From: Euclidia mi
Taxonomy: Eukaryota > Arthropoda > Insecta > Lepidoptera > Erebidae
Direction of reading: 5' to 3'
NCBI GenBank assembly: GCA_944739405.2
Contig: OX123182.2
Location: forward strand, 22,951,326 to 23,015,325
Length of the DNA: 64,000 bases
Position 1 is the stretch's first letter; every line of letters starts with the position of its first letter. The translations under genes were made by a program, and so were the position numbers. Below are positions 53,960-64,000 of this stretch, piece by piece. The notes below the pieces were generated by a model. It was not told the origin of the DNA, searched no databases, and saw only the letters and a list, made by a program, of their open reading frames with translations.

Positions 53960-56908
53960 ATGGATAATTTGTCTGATAGCGATGCTTATCTATCTGCTAA
54001 TGAATCTGCTTCCAACTCTGATAACGAGAGCTTTTGTTCTGTTGATGGCACATTGGGGGACTGCTTACGACACACTTTTGCGCAGAAATCGGGCTTAATG
54101 TTCAATGCTTGCCACATTAATGCGCAAAGCATACCTAGCCACCACAATGACTTGCTTGAAAGTTTTTCTGATGTAGATATTCACGCCGTCCTGATTTCAG
54201 AGAGTTGGCTTAAACCAGATCTTCCCTCTACATCTTACTCTCTCCCCGGCTACATCCTAATAAGGAATGATCGTGTCGGTAGGAGAGGGGGTGGTGTAGC
54301 AATATACCTCTGCAGTACTATACCCTACAAAATTCTTGCCTCTTCTTCACCTACTTCTTCACCTGCGGAGTACTTGTTCCTTGAAATTAATGTCAAAGGT
54401 GCCAAAGCTGTGCTTGGCGTCGTATATTGTCCACCAACCGTCGATTATTTCTCCAGTATCGAGCCGATACTGGAATCTTTAGGGTCAGAGTACGAACATC
54501 ACCTCATCATGGGCGACTTTAATACCGATCTCCTTTCCAACCATTCCAGCCGTACCCGTAAACTCCTTAACATCATTGAGTCAGCCAGCCTCCACATTTT
54601 GCCATTACAGCCCACTCACCACAATGTTAATGGGGAGGACACATGGCTTGACTTAATGCTCACATCCACTCCTACTTTAGTGTCCTTTCATGGTCAACAT
54701 CCTGCCTGGATTTTCCCGTCACGACCTTATTTTCCTTTCCTATCGCCTAAAACATCCTAAATCCTCTCCCAAAGTTCTGCACAAGCGTTGTTTTAGTCGT
54801 ATGGATGTAACCAAACTCCTTCAGGATGCAGCCGACCTGAATGGGAAAAGATGGAATCTGCGGCTACGGTAGATGAGAAGGTTAGCATCTTCAATACTGC
54901 TGTCTGCAAACTGTATGATGTTCATGCTCCCGTACGGAAGGTAAAGGTGAAACGGCCACCTGCACCCTGGATTACGAGAGGGGTGCGCATGGCAATGAGG
55001 CGGAGGGATCGGGCATTCCGAAAATATAAGAGGGAGCGTTGCGAAGATAACTGGCTTCTTTTTAAATCTGCAAGAAATCGGTGTAACCTGATGGTTCGCA
55101 ACGCTAAACGCCAACATATTCTCCAAAATATTTCCTCGTCATCCCCAGCCGATATCTGGAAGTTCCTTGGAACTCTAGGTATCGGCAAGCAGCGGCGTGC
55201 TGACATCTGTGGGACGCTCGGTTTGGATGATATCAATAGACATTTCACCACTTCCTCTACATTGGATCACCAAACCTTGCGTCTCACGGTTAGCTACGTG
55301 GCTGCTTTACCTTGCCCCGATATTGAATCCTTCCACTTTTCTCCAGTAGCACCGGATGAGATAAAAAAGATTATCCTTTCCATCAAGTCCAATGCCGTAG
55401 GATGCGACAACATCAGCCGTCGCATGATTACCACCATCCTGGACCATCTCCTCCTTGCTATCTCCCACATCATCAACTTTTCCCTTGATTCTGGCACCTA
55501 CCTGTCCCTTTGGCGCAAGGCTTACGTTATTCCTTTGCCAAAAATCCAAAATGCTTCTCTTCCTAATCATTTTCATCCCATCTCTATTTTGCCTTTTCTA
55601 TCCAAAGTCCTCGAGTCCTGTGTCCAAAAACAACTGTCCCGATTCGTTTCCCTAAATAACCTGTTAAGTCCTTTCCAGGCTGGCTTCCGTCCTGGTCACA
55701 GTACTACCACCGCCCTCCTCAAAGTGACTGGCGATATTAGGGAGGGTATGGAGAACACCAAAGTCACGGTGTTGGCTTTGATCGATTTCTCTAATGCCTT
55801 TAATACCGTCAGTCACGATGTCCTTTTATCCCTTCTTTCCCATCTCAAAATCTCATCCGATGCTCTGGATTGGTTCTCAAGTTATCTTCGAGGTCATCAG
55901 CAGTCGGTCCGCCTAGATGATTCATCATCGGAGTGGTGTGACAATAGCTCTGGCGTTCCTCAAGGCGGTATTCTTTCTCCTCTTTTATTTTCTATGTTTA
56001 TCAATCTCTTAACACCTAATCTTCAATGCGCTTATCATCTTTACGCCGATGACTTGCAGATATACTCTCAGGCTACAATCGATGACGTTTCGGTAGCAAT
56101 AGACATGGTTAACAGAGACCTAGCCGCCTTACAAACTTGGTCCGAAAAATTTGGCCTATCTGTTAACCCAAGCAAGTGTCAAGCAATTATATTAGGTAGT
56201 CAATGGTCTATCAGAAAACTTGACATTACATCTCTCCCGAAACTTAGTTATAATAACACTACTATAGAAATGTGTCCAGTTGTCAAGAACTTAGGATTAT
56301 ATATGGATAGCACTCTTAATTGGCAATCTCAAGTGACGCAAGTGAGCCAAAAAATTACCAGTACCCTACGCACTCTCTATCGGTTGAGGAACTTTCTGCC
56401 GTCCACGACTAAGACATTGCTTGTGCAAGCTTTAATTTTTCCCTTGTTCGACTATGGTGATGTATGTTACTATGACCTGAATGCAGATCTTCTTAACAAA
56501 CTTGACCGTCTTCTCAATAACTGCATTCGATTCGTTTTCAATCTTCGCAAGTATGACCATGTGTCTACTTTTCGTTCTCAGTTGAAGTGGCTTCCAATTC
56601 GTCAAAGACGCAGTTTGCGTGCCCTCACAACCCTCTATTCTATCCTTATGTACTCTAATACCCCAAAGTACTTAAGTGAGCATTTTCAGTATCTTTGTTC
56701 AACTCACGACCGAAACCTTCGTTCATCTGACAATCTTCTCCTTCTTTGTCCTCCTCATACTACCAATTTCACTCACTCTTCTTTTTCTATACAAGCTATC
56801 CTTCTCTGGAATGGCCTCCCTCTCGAAGTCAGGACATCCATTACCAGGTATGGCTTTAAATCAAAAGTTAAAGCACTGCTATTGGAAAAGTTAGCAGAAG
56901 TAGCATAG
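53960..56908 (+). pseudogene. LINE ORF2: endonuclease and reverse transcriptase, two frameshifts
   Basis: The ATG is at 53960. Endonuclease: NACHINAQSIPSHHNDLL, VLISESWLKPDLPS, IMGDFNTDLLS, TWLDLMLTS. A first one-base shift lies at about 54690-54710 and a second at about 54840-54855. The frame 54851-56908 (685 codons) then holds the reverse transcriptase: FHPISILPFLSKVLESCV, ALIDFSNAFNTVSHDVLL, SGVPQGGILSPLLFS and the catalytic YADD in YHLYADDLQIY. The C-terminal part (YLRGHQQSV, YGDVCYYDLNADLL, LKWLPIRQRRSLRAL) is complete to the stop at 56906-56908. Except for the two shifts the gene is full-length. Confidence 0.88.
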
Positions 56909-56959
56909 CATTCGTTCATATCAAGGTATTTGTTTCGTATTATTATAAAATATGTATGC

Positions 56960-57062
56960 ATAATATTTATTTATGTATAGTGTATATTTATGTATAGTAT
57001 ATATTTGTGTATGGTATATATTTGTGTATATTATATATTTATGTATTTTGTATTGTATTTAA
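56960..57062 (+). repeat. minisatellite in the LINE 3' UTR
   Basis: Units of about 21 bp such as TATTTATGTATAGTGTATAT, TATTTATGTATAGTATATAT, TATTTGTGTATGGTATATAT and TATTTGTGTATATTATATAT follow each other four to five times. Confidence 0.7.
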
Positions 57063-57172
57063 GTAAAACTACATCAGTCTCAATTTAATTGTAAAATACA
57101 CCTACCTTTAATCTCTGCACTACCCTAAGGTAGACTGGCGGAAAATGCCTAAGGCATTAAGTCCACCTTGTA

Positions 57173-58465
57173 CGAGGGTCAAACTGAAAGTTCTTAGAAC
57201 TGGCCACTTATAAACAATATAATAAAAAAAATATTCTAAAATTTGAAAATAGAACTCTTTGCCAATATTACTGAGTATATATTTCATTCATTTGTCATTT
57301 GTTTTACGATTTGGCGGCAAATTGAAAATTGTCTGTGTCACGTCAACATGAATTTAACACGAGAAAATTTTCGTGCAATGATTTTTTATGACTTTCGATG
57401 TCATTTAAGTCAACAAGAAAGTTATGATAGACTACGATTGGCCTTTCACGATGAAGCCCCATCTCGTGCGACTGTTTACAACTGGTTTAATGAGTTTAAA
57501 CGTGGTCGCACTAATCTCACTGATGATGTACGTGAGGGACGGCCTTCTACGGCGACGACTGAAAATAACATCTGTGTTGTGCGGCGTATGATAGAGACTG
57601 ACAAAAGAATGACCTATCAGCAGATTCGGACAAGCTTAGGCATCGGTATGAGTCAAGTGCACAAAATCCTCCACGAACATTTAGCGGTCAGGAAGCTTTG
57701 CGCCCGGTGGATACCTCATAATTTGACTAAGGCTCAAAAACTCCATCGTGTGGATTGGTGCCGTAAAATGATTGAAAGATTTAACGGAGGTGACTCAAAT
57801 GCTGTGTTCGACATACTAACAGGTGACGAAAGCTGGATTTACTGTTATGATCCTGAAACCAAAAGACAATCTGCTCAGTGGGTGTTTCCTTTCGAGGAGT
57901 TGCCAACTAAAGTGAAGAGAGATCGAAGTGCGGGAAAAAAAATGGTGGCCTCGTTCTTTGGAAGGATAGGTCATTTCGCAACAATTGTGTTAGAGGATCA
58001 AAAAACAGTTTCTGCAGAATGGTACAATACCAATTGTTTGCCACTTGTCTTGGAAAAAGTTCGAGAGAAACGACCTCGCAGTAGGATCCTCCTTCACCAC
58101 GACAACGCCTCGTCGCACACCGCCAAGCGAACGATCGACTATTTGGCGACATCAAACGTTGAATTACTGGGTCACCCGCCGTATAGCCCCGACCTCGCGC
58201 CTTGTGATTTTTATTTATTTCCAAAAATTAAAGAAAAACTTAAAGGAAAGCGGTTTATGAATGCTGAAGAAGCGGTGGCTGCGTATCGCGATGCCATTGA
58301 AGAGACCCCTAAGGACGAGTGGGCAAAGTGCTTTTCCCAGTGGTTCCATCGCATGCAGCGGTGTATTGACGTCAATGGACAATATTTTGAAAAGATATAA
58401 TAAAACTAATAACTGGCTAATGTAATCAGTTTTTGATTTTCTAAGAACTTTCAGTTTGACCCTCG
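57173..58465 (+). mobile_element. intact mariner transposon, 1293 bp
   Basis: The element is flanked by the target dinucleotide TA (57171-57172 and 58466-58467). The terminal inverted repeats are identical over the first 27 bases (57173-57199 and 58439-58465; they begin CGAGGGTCAAACTGAAAGTT). It carries one uninterrupted transposase gene. Length, ends and gene fit the mariner family. Removing it with one TA rejoins the 3' tail of the LINE around it (ends GTCCACCTTG, continues with TACGCATTGTG). Identical ends and an intact gene point to a recent arrival. Confidence 0.95.
57348..58400 (+). CDS. mariner transposase, DD34D, intact
   Basis: I choose the ATG at 57348 (MNLTRENFRA, 350 codons); an in-frame ATG at 57243 would add 35 residues that do not look like mariner. 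The N-terminal half has two helix-turn-helix DNA-binding parts (CHLSQQESYDRLRLAFHD, TYQQIRTSLGIGMSQVHKIL). The WIPHNL motif is at 121-126 (usually WVPHEL). The catalytic triad is D160 (TGDESW), D252 (HHDNASSHTA) and D287 (YSPDLAPCDFYLF), with exactly 34 residues between the last two. The length is normal (345-350). The enzyme cuts the element out and inserts it at TA. All key residues are present, so it may be active. Transfer between species is common in this family. Confidence 0.95.
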   Translation: MNLTRENFRAMIFYDFRCHLSQQESYDRLRLAFHDEAPSRATVYNWFNEFKRGRTNLTDDVREGRPSTATTENNICVVRRMIETDKRMTYQQIRTSLGIGMSQVHKILHEHLAVRKLCARWIPHNLTKAQKLHRVDWCRKMIERFNGGDSNAVFDILTGDESWIYCYDPETKRQSAQWVFPFEELPTKVKRDRSAGKKMVASFFGRIGHFATIVLEDQKTVSAEWYNTNCLPLVLEKVREKRPRSRILLHHDNASSHTAKRTIDYLATSNVELLGHPPYSPDLAPCDFYLFPKIKEKLKGKRFMNAEEAVAAYRDAIEETPKDEWAKCFSQWFHRMQRCIDVNGQYFEKI

Positions 58466-58511
58466 TATACGCATTGTGTATATGAAGTTTTAAAATAAAA
58501 TAAACAAAACC

Positions 58512-61500
58512 CTTTACAAATATACAATTATCAGCCGTATAAAACGTGAAATAAGACAGCTTATCTACGAGTACGAATGGCAATTAACTGATTGTTTAGT
58601 CTGCGTACGATCGAATAAGGCCCGCATGCCAATTCGGAGCTCTCACATAATTAACTAAATTGACGCTATAGGTTATTGTTTTTGTATTGTAGTGCGAACT
58701 ATTAGGTAAATTTCATATTTGTATTTTTTTGTGAAGTCGCCATCTGGTTTATTGATTTTAAGCCGTGATTCACTATTTTTGCCCTATGTTTCGCTTTGAG
58801 CCACTTTTGACCGGCTTTTCGAAGGTATTGAATGTCATGTAAACTGTCAGAAAATCTTCTAAGGTTTGCCGATAAAATCTTCTAAGCCGTCAATGTCATA
58901 ATTATCTTTAACCATTAACGAATGTAGGGAGTTAGTACTTGAATATGCGGACAACAGTTTTAGTCACAGTTGTCAGTATATTCAAGGTGACTGTGGGAAA
59001 GATAATATTCTGTCATATCTGCCGATCTTAGACTAGAAAAGCCCAGACCTCCAAAGCAAAAGATAATTATGTATTTCATTCAGCATTTTGCCAATAACGA
59101 TTACTTTTTTAACCACTTCATACCAGCGACTTGGTTACCCACCGATAGTTTGGTTCCACCGATAGGAAATCCAAGATGGAGGGACCGAACCTCTTAGTTT
59201 TTCTGGGTAAGTAATCATGCATGTAGAATCATAGTTTGCCAATCAAAATTTTAAATACCACGTCGTACGAAAAAAAGCTCACTTTTGGCCGTCTGTCGGT
59301 GTTTTGTTTTAGAGAACCAAAACAAATTAAAAACCTATAACCTTTTAACGGAAATCTAAATAACATCAAAATGGACCCTGTTTTTATTTGTTACTAAAAA
59401 TATATTACCTTCTTTCTACGAAATGCGATAAAAAAGGCTTTGGACAAATGTGATAAATATGAAAGGATTTGGGGCGTATGTAGGCGTGTACGCGAATCAT
59501 TAATTCTGAAACAAATTAAACTGAGAATTTGACCGCAACAAAAGAACGTCGACATTTAAAATTTCGTGATTTGATTTCATGATTTTGAAAGGCTTCTTTA
59601 TGCTTGTCTGTGCGATTCGAGCATGGGTAATAAATATGAATAGTTAATCCATACCACTTACCATTGCCCGGCGGTAAAATACATCGGAACACTAATCAAG
59701 GGTATTCAATCATTACTGTAGTAACTCTTTCAAAGACGAGATCAGTGTTCCACGCATCAACCTAAGTCTACTACTACAGCTGGCGTGAAAACTAGATCCG
59801 CACAGAAAAGGTTCCGATCCATGCCAAGCCACCGACTACGACTGTGCAATTGCTGTGGCCACACACTATTCTGGTGCCATTTGATCTCTGTACCATCGAC
59901 TCGAGAAGAAGAAACATAAAAGTGATAATTATAAGCTAGAAGATAACCCGTTCATCATTTCATAATTTTTGCCATCAAGGAGTGCCCTAGTTTACGGATG
60001 ATTTAAATGTTGATCATGCACTGAGCACCTTTCGGGGGGTATTAAGGCAGGTTTGATTATAACTTCTACTTTAAAAATCTTTAATCATGCTTTTAACTGA
60101 AGGTCGCCATTTACCCCATCTATAAAAAGACATCTTGACAAAAGTATACGTAATTAAATAAAGGTAAAATAAGTTGCTCAAAAAGGTCTGTGATTTTTGC
60201 CAAGCTATCTCCACCGTTAATTAAGGACAAATGAAGAGTACATTGTTACTCTCAATATTAAGTAACATCCTAACTATTAGTACACGATATTTACAGGAGG
60301 AGGAAAATTGCGCAAACTTCCTCATTTAGCTTTTAGTAGAATGTGTTGTCGAGAATGGATGTAATGTGATAAACTTGTTCTGATGACAGCGAAAGGAAAA
60401 CTTGATTATCAAGGAAACAAAAGAGATATTGCAAAAAATAGAAATCAATAGGATCTTTGCTTTCGAATTAATTTTGAAATTATGAGGTGTCACTAATTAT
60501 ACTAATCCCTACTGATCTAATTCATAAAGTATTGCTATTCATTTGGGTTGCAGAGATAGACAGCAGTCGCGCACAGTGTGTAACAGCAAATATTTTTTAA
60601 TATCTAGTTAAACAAGAAAGCGAACCCTGGATTTTAAAACAAAAGTCTTGGATGCAACCAGAATATCGCTGGAACCTTGACTTCGACGACGATGTTAGGA
60701 GATTAGGAAGCGTGGTATATAATTATTATGAATATGCAGTCTGTTATAAATACGACAAAAGCTTTCACGAAGAAAAACAGCGTTTCATTAATAATAAAAT
60801 TATGAAGGTAACAAAGTACTAACTTAATAAATACGCACGTCACTCACCAAAGGGTTATCTATAGGTAACTAATCTAAGTTAACAAAGCGTTCTAATTAAA
60901 ACTTTAGTTTTTAGCGAACAATCGAGCGCCGCGGGCATTTGTTTCGTCTAATTATTCTCTTGAAATGGTAATGAAGTAAGTAAGTACTTAGATCTTTTCG
61001 TTAGAAGCAAACAGATTGAAAATGGAGATTTTATGAGTAATACTTAGGCTATCTTTGAGCTTTTCTCGGTATGATAGTATTTGCAAACTATATGAATAAT
61101 GCTTGAGGTTGATTGTGAATTGTGATAGACGATTGTGCAATGATTTCTATTGGTAGGCTGTTTGGTTTCGCATTTGAATTCAATATTTCTTTAGTAAACT
61201 GTTGGCGGCCGGTTCAGTCACTTTCAGGATGAAAATTTTGTTTTATAAAATATTTCACTCCCAATTACGCCATTTTGCAAATATTTAATTATGTACGAGT
61301 ACATAAAAGAATGTACTTATGTTTGTTATGCAATAATTATAATTAAAACGCGATGCCATCATACTTCACATATTGGAATTCATCATGCAATAAATTAAAT
61401 TACAACAACTAACAAGCGTTTCCACTGAAAACCTGAAAACGCAGCTCCTATTTTCCAGTTATTATTTTGTCCTGTTGTCTTATTTAGGCAATTTAATGAA

Positions 61501-61670
61501 GCTTTTCCAGATCTTTCAAATATAATGGATTTGCTTCTTCTTTTATAACTGCGCCAAATGTTCTATGTTCGATCCGCTACAACACTTCTACCACAATTGG
61601 CGATTAAAAAACCCGGTGCCCATGACTTTTATTGCCCATTCTTTTTAGTGACTTTACTCCGATCTTACAT
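58512..61670. other. about 3.2 kb without recognised gene
   Basis: AT-rich sequence with no open frame of interest, no RNA gene and no repeat boundary that I can see. It may be single-copy intergenic or intronic DNA, the largest such stretch besides 10.7-15.2 kb. Confidence 0.5.
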
Positions 61671-61671
61671 A

Positions 61672-61785
61672 GCGAACGTGGCAGTAAATTTAAATGTGGA
61701 ATCATTAATTACTTCCAATTTTGACTTTAATAAGCGTCACATCATGACCTGAATAAATGATTTTGTCTTTGACTTTAATAAATCA
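61672..61785 (+). repeat. LINE 3' UTR fragment, family A
   Basis: GCGAACGTGGCAGTAAATTT, AAATGTGGAATCATTAATTA, AATAAGCGTCACATCATGAC and a TTTGTCTTTGACTTTAATAA end. Same family as 19402-19530 and 50278-50425. Confidence 0.6.
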
Positions 61786-62582
61786 CATCACACTAAGAAC
61801 TTATCTTCCTGTTAATTGTTATTACCATATTATTATACAGTCCCAGTATCCGTTTGGTAGGTAGTCTAACAAACAGAGTAGAAGGTAACCCTATCGTGTT
61901 TCCTCTTGAATATAGAGAGAATTTTGTCATCTCGGCAATTGAGTGTGTATAGTTTACATTGAGACCTGTGTGTGAGAGGTTTGAATGCAAACATTGGTCG
62001 TACATAGGAAGGCGTTCGGTATGGTGCCGTTTAATCAAGAAGACTGATCGCCTTGAGATGCATGTTGGCCGAGAATACACGTGGTACAATATTTTACTTG
62101 TCGCTGGGTTTGTATGTGCATATAGAGTGAATGATGTGTGTTTAAAAGTTCGATATGCTAGTGATGTAAATGAAGTTTAAGCAGACCAGTGTGTGTTTGG
62201 TAAACCAACATACATTAAAACAAATGTACAGAGGAAGTTAATAATTAATTTTGCTTTAAAATTAAATCGAAGATTAAAAGTTTATTGTAACAGTAATATT
62301 TAACGAGTAGAATAAAATACTTAGAATAAAAAAAGTTATCTATGAAAAAGCTACAATACATATTTATATAACAAACTGTAACAACAGAGTTCTACAATTT
62401 TATTAAAACGGGTCTTACTCGTGATATTTAATAAATTATGAGTATGATGCTGGTAAGCCAATTTTGATTTTCTATCATTGCAAAACAGCCACGCACGGGT
62501 TAATAGCCAACTTTACAAAGGTACTTGCTCAAGATAGCTATAGACAAAGACAAATGCGTAAAAGTGATTTAAAGAGAAATTT
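61786..62582. other. no gene recognised
   Basis: Short open frames only (61793-62089 minus and 61959-62180 plus overlap each other) without domains. Confidence 0.45.
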
Positions 62583-62813
62583 CTTTTTTCTTTTTTAGAA
62601 AGACAACTCCCGCATTAGGATTAAAGTATTTAGTCCTAATGCGGGAGTTGTCTCGGGGGATTTTACAAACATACAACTAACACGGTACAAATAAACACCC
62701 AGACTCGAAACAACAATTTGTGGATCACACCTAAGTGTTGTCTCGTGTGGGGATCGAACCCACAACACTCGGCACAGTGTCAAACGGCGAGGCGGCTGCT
62801 TAAACCACTACAC
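62583..62813 (-). repeat. tRNA-derived SINE, family 2, with snapback near its 3' end
   Basis: The same family and strand as 48131-48354. The B-box complement GGATCGAACCC lies near 62752-62762 and the head ends TAAACCACTACAC near 62812. Before the T-rich tail (62583-62596) the word AGACAACTCCCGCATTAGGA (62601-62620) is followed after 13 bases by its exact reverse complement (62634-62653). The sister copy has only an irregular version of this segment. Confidence 0.8.
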
Positions 62814-63460
62814 AAAAAGTACCCGTACATTTTTTAATTATTGATGTTACTATTTACGTTGTTAATCTAATGTATTGAACTTTGATTAAATAGAAAAACT
62901 TAGGGAAATTTTAAGAGAAGATAAGAAAATCTTTAAGTTATTATACCCTGAATAGTTGCTGAAAATATTTTGTACAGAATTTAATTGTATGAAAATGTTT
63001 TTCATTTTCCTTTCCCCGTTTAACAACACGCTCGTTTTCCCCTTTGACAAGTGCTAAATTTATTGATTTTTTATATTTAGATCATTGTTTTTGATTGTTT
63101 GTTTTGAACGCTTCAATAATTGTAACATTTTTAGTGGCTAAGTTTCTGACTAATTAATATCAACAAGGATGTAAGTAGTTTCATGCCATATCACAAACCC
63201 AAAAGTATATATTACATTAAATTGTTTAACTAAATTAACTAAAACAATTTAACATAATACTAGATGCATACCTACACTACAGGCTGCTAGTTGACTCTGA
63301 AATCAATACAAGGAACACAATTGTAGCTTTTGAAGAACATGCACTGATTAATGAAACTCAAAATGTTGTTGGCAGCCCACACCTCATTCATACAAAATCA
63401 ACAACTATCCACTTACATACTAAACCTCATCCTATCAGAAAATCTATATACTTAAATTGC
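62814..63460. other. no gene recognised
   Basis: AT-rich sequence without open frames or clear repeats. Confidence 0.45.
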
Positions 63461-63600
63461 TTTACTGACTGACTGACAAACAACGCTTAGCCAAACCTAC
63501 TGCCGTAAGAATGACATGTTTGTTCCTTGAGAACCGTAGTATTAAGAGAGGACTCCCAAAATGCCCACGAGATCGGGCACTAGCGGTTGAATTAAGAAAT
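63461..63600 (+). repeat. dispersed non-coding repeat copy
   Basis: TACTGACTGACTGACAAACA, AATGACATGTTTGTTCCTTG, AGAACCGTAG and CCCACGAGATCGGGC match the order seen at 46061-46280. The 3' part is lost. Confidence 0.45.
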
Positions 63601-64000
63601 AATGTGCGGGCTCTGTACAAAAATACGAACATAATTAACTACTCTACTGCTTTCGGCATCGTTTACCGTAAACGAAATACAACCATTTCTAGTTATTGGA
63701 TAAGTTCGTGTTACGTGTGATTGGTGCAGACCGGTCACAATATATTGCCATTGTCGTGAGAAATACTAACTAACTGCGATTAAACACATAGAACCAATCT
63801 TTAGGAGATTTGGTGTTACAACTTAAGTTGTCTTTTCTTGGATAATTATGTGGATTGCTTGCGTGGGAATCTGGAACGAAATTGTTACAGAAAATTGGAT
63901 TTCTCTGATACTGTTTTTGTTTTCGATTGATTGATATTGAAAAGTTGAAACTGTTGATATTGATTGGTGGAGTCATTCTTTGAACACATATATGTGTAAT
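63601..64000. other. no gene recognised
   Basis: The last 400 bases show only incidental short frames. Confidence 0.45.

Larger units (their letters stand above)
52490..58503 (+). mobile_element. near-complete LINE (CR1-Jockey group) with a mariner in its 3' tail
   Basis: The element is flanked by the 8-bp word ACAAAACC (52482-52489 and 58504-58511), a probable target duplication. It has ORF1 (52742-53485), a 474-bp spacer, ORF2 (53960-56908, two frameshifts), a TGTATATTTATG-type minisatellite (56960-57060), the 3' word ATGCCTAAGGCATTAAGTCC and an (AAAAT)n end near 58490-58503. Without the mariner and its TA it measures about 4.7 kb. Confidence 0.8.

Noticed and set aside
57243..57347. Extra 35 N-terminal residues of the mariner transposase.
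   Set aside because: The family begins at the position of the ATG at 57348, and the upstream part lies in the element's 5' UTR.

Overview
This 64 kb window looks like a piece of an insect chromosome, most probably from a moth or butterfly. It is AT-rich. Almost every stretch I can recognise comes from a transposable element, and the small dispersed repeats (tRNA-derived SINEs, LINE tails with GTAT or GAT microsatellites, the 'tccactgctggacataggcct' tail type) are of the kind common in lepidopteran genomes. That assignment rests on family knowledge, not on a search. I found no host protein gene that I can support, no rRNA, no functional tRNA and no CRISPR array.

Layout. 0-4 kb: anonymous DNA, a GC-rich island, a solo LTR (2685-3062) and small relics. 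4.0-6.2 kb: a Penelope-like element with a reverse transcriptase, a GIY-YIG endonuclease and two 191-bp inverted arms. 6.7-9.2 kb: LINE 3' relics and a Jockey-type LINE split by a SINE. 9.2-15.2 kb: mostly unrecognised DNA with three foldback structures. 15.5-18.2 kb: a LINE 3' fragment and two SINEs. 19.4-21.4 kb: relics and the start of another LINE 3' fragment. 21.4-33.7 kb: a full-length BEL/Pao retrotransposon on the minus strand, with both LTRs and a TACGC target duplication. It carries an 857-bp MITE and a nearly complete 4.75-kb LINE in its gag-pol frame. 33.75-34.36 kb: the rest of the LINE tail split by the BEL element, with a SINE in it. 35.0-36.05 kb: a decayed gene of a family I cannot name. 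36.6-42.1 kb: a Gypsy-type LTR element without its 3' end, cut off by a minus-strand DIRS-type element (about 42.1-44.4 kb). 44.9-52.3 kb: SINEs, a complex satellite, a tandem duplication and LINE tails. 52.5-58.5 kb: a near-complete LINE whose 3' tail holds an intact mariner transposon. 58.5-64 kb: mostly anonymous DNA with a few relics.

The nests give relative ages. The 20.9-kb LINE fragment is older than the BEL element, which is older than the MITE and LINE inside it. The Gypsy element probably predates the DIRS element, and the 52.5-kb LINE predates the mariner. In several nests, mentally removing one insertion and one target duplicate restores the host element's reading frame, which fixes the boundaries to the base.

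The intact reading frames that could still make protein are the mariner transposase (350 codons), the two LINE ORF1 proteins and the DIRS gag. All other element genes carry stops, frameshifts or truncations. The most interesting general signal is a SINE system in which three different heads share one 3' tail, and that tail matches the last codons and stop of a LINE in the same window.
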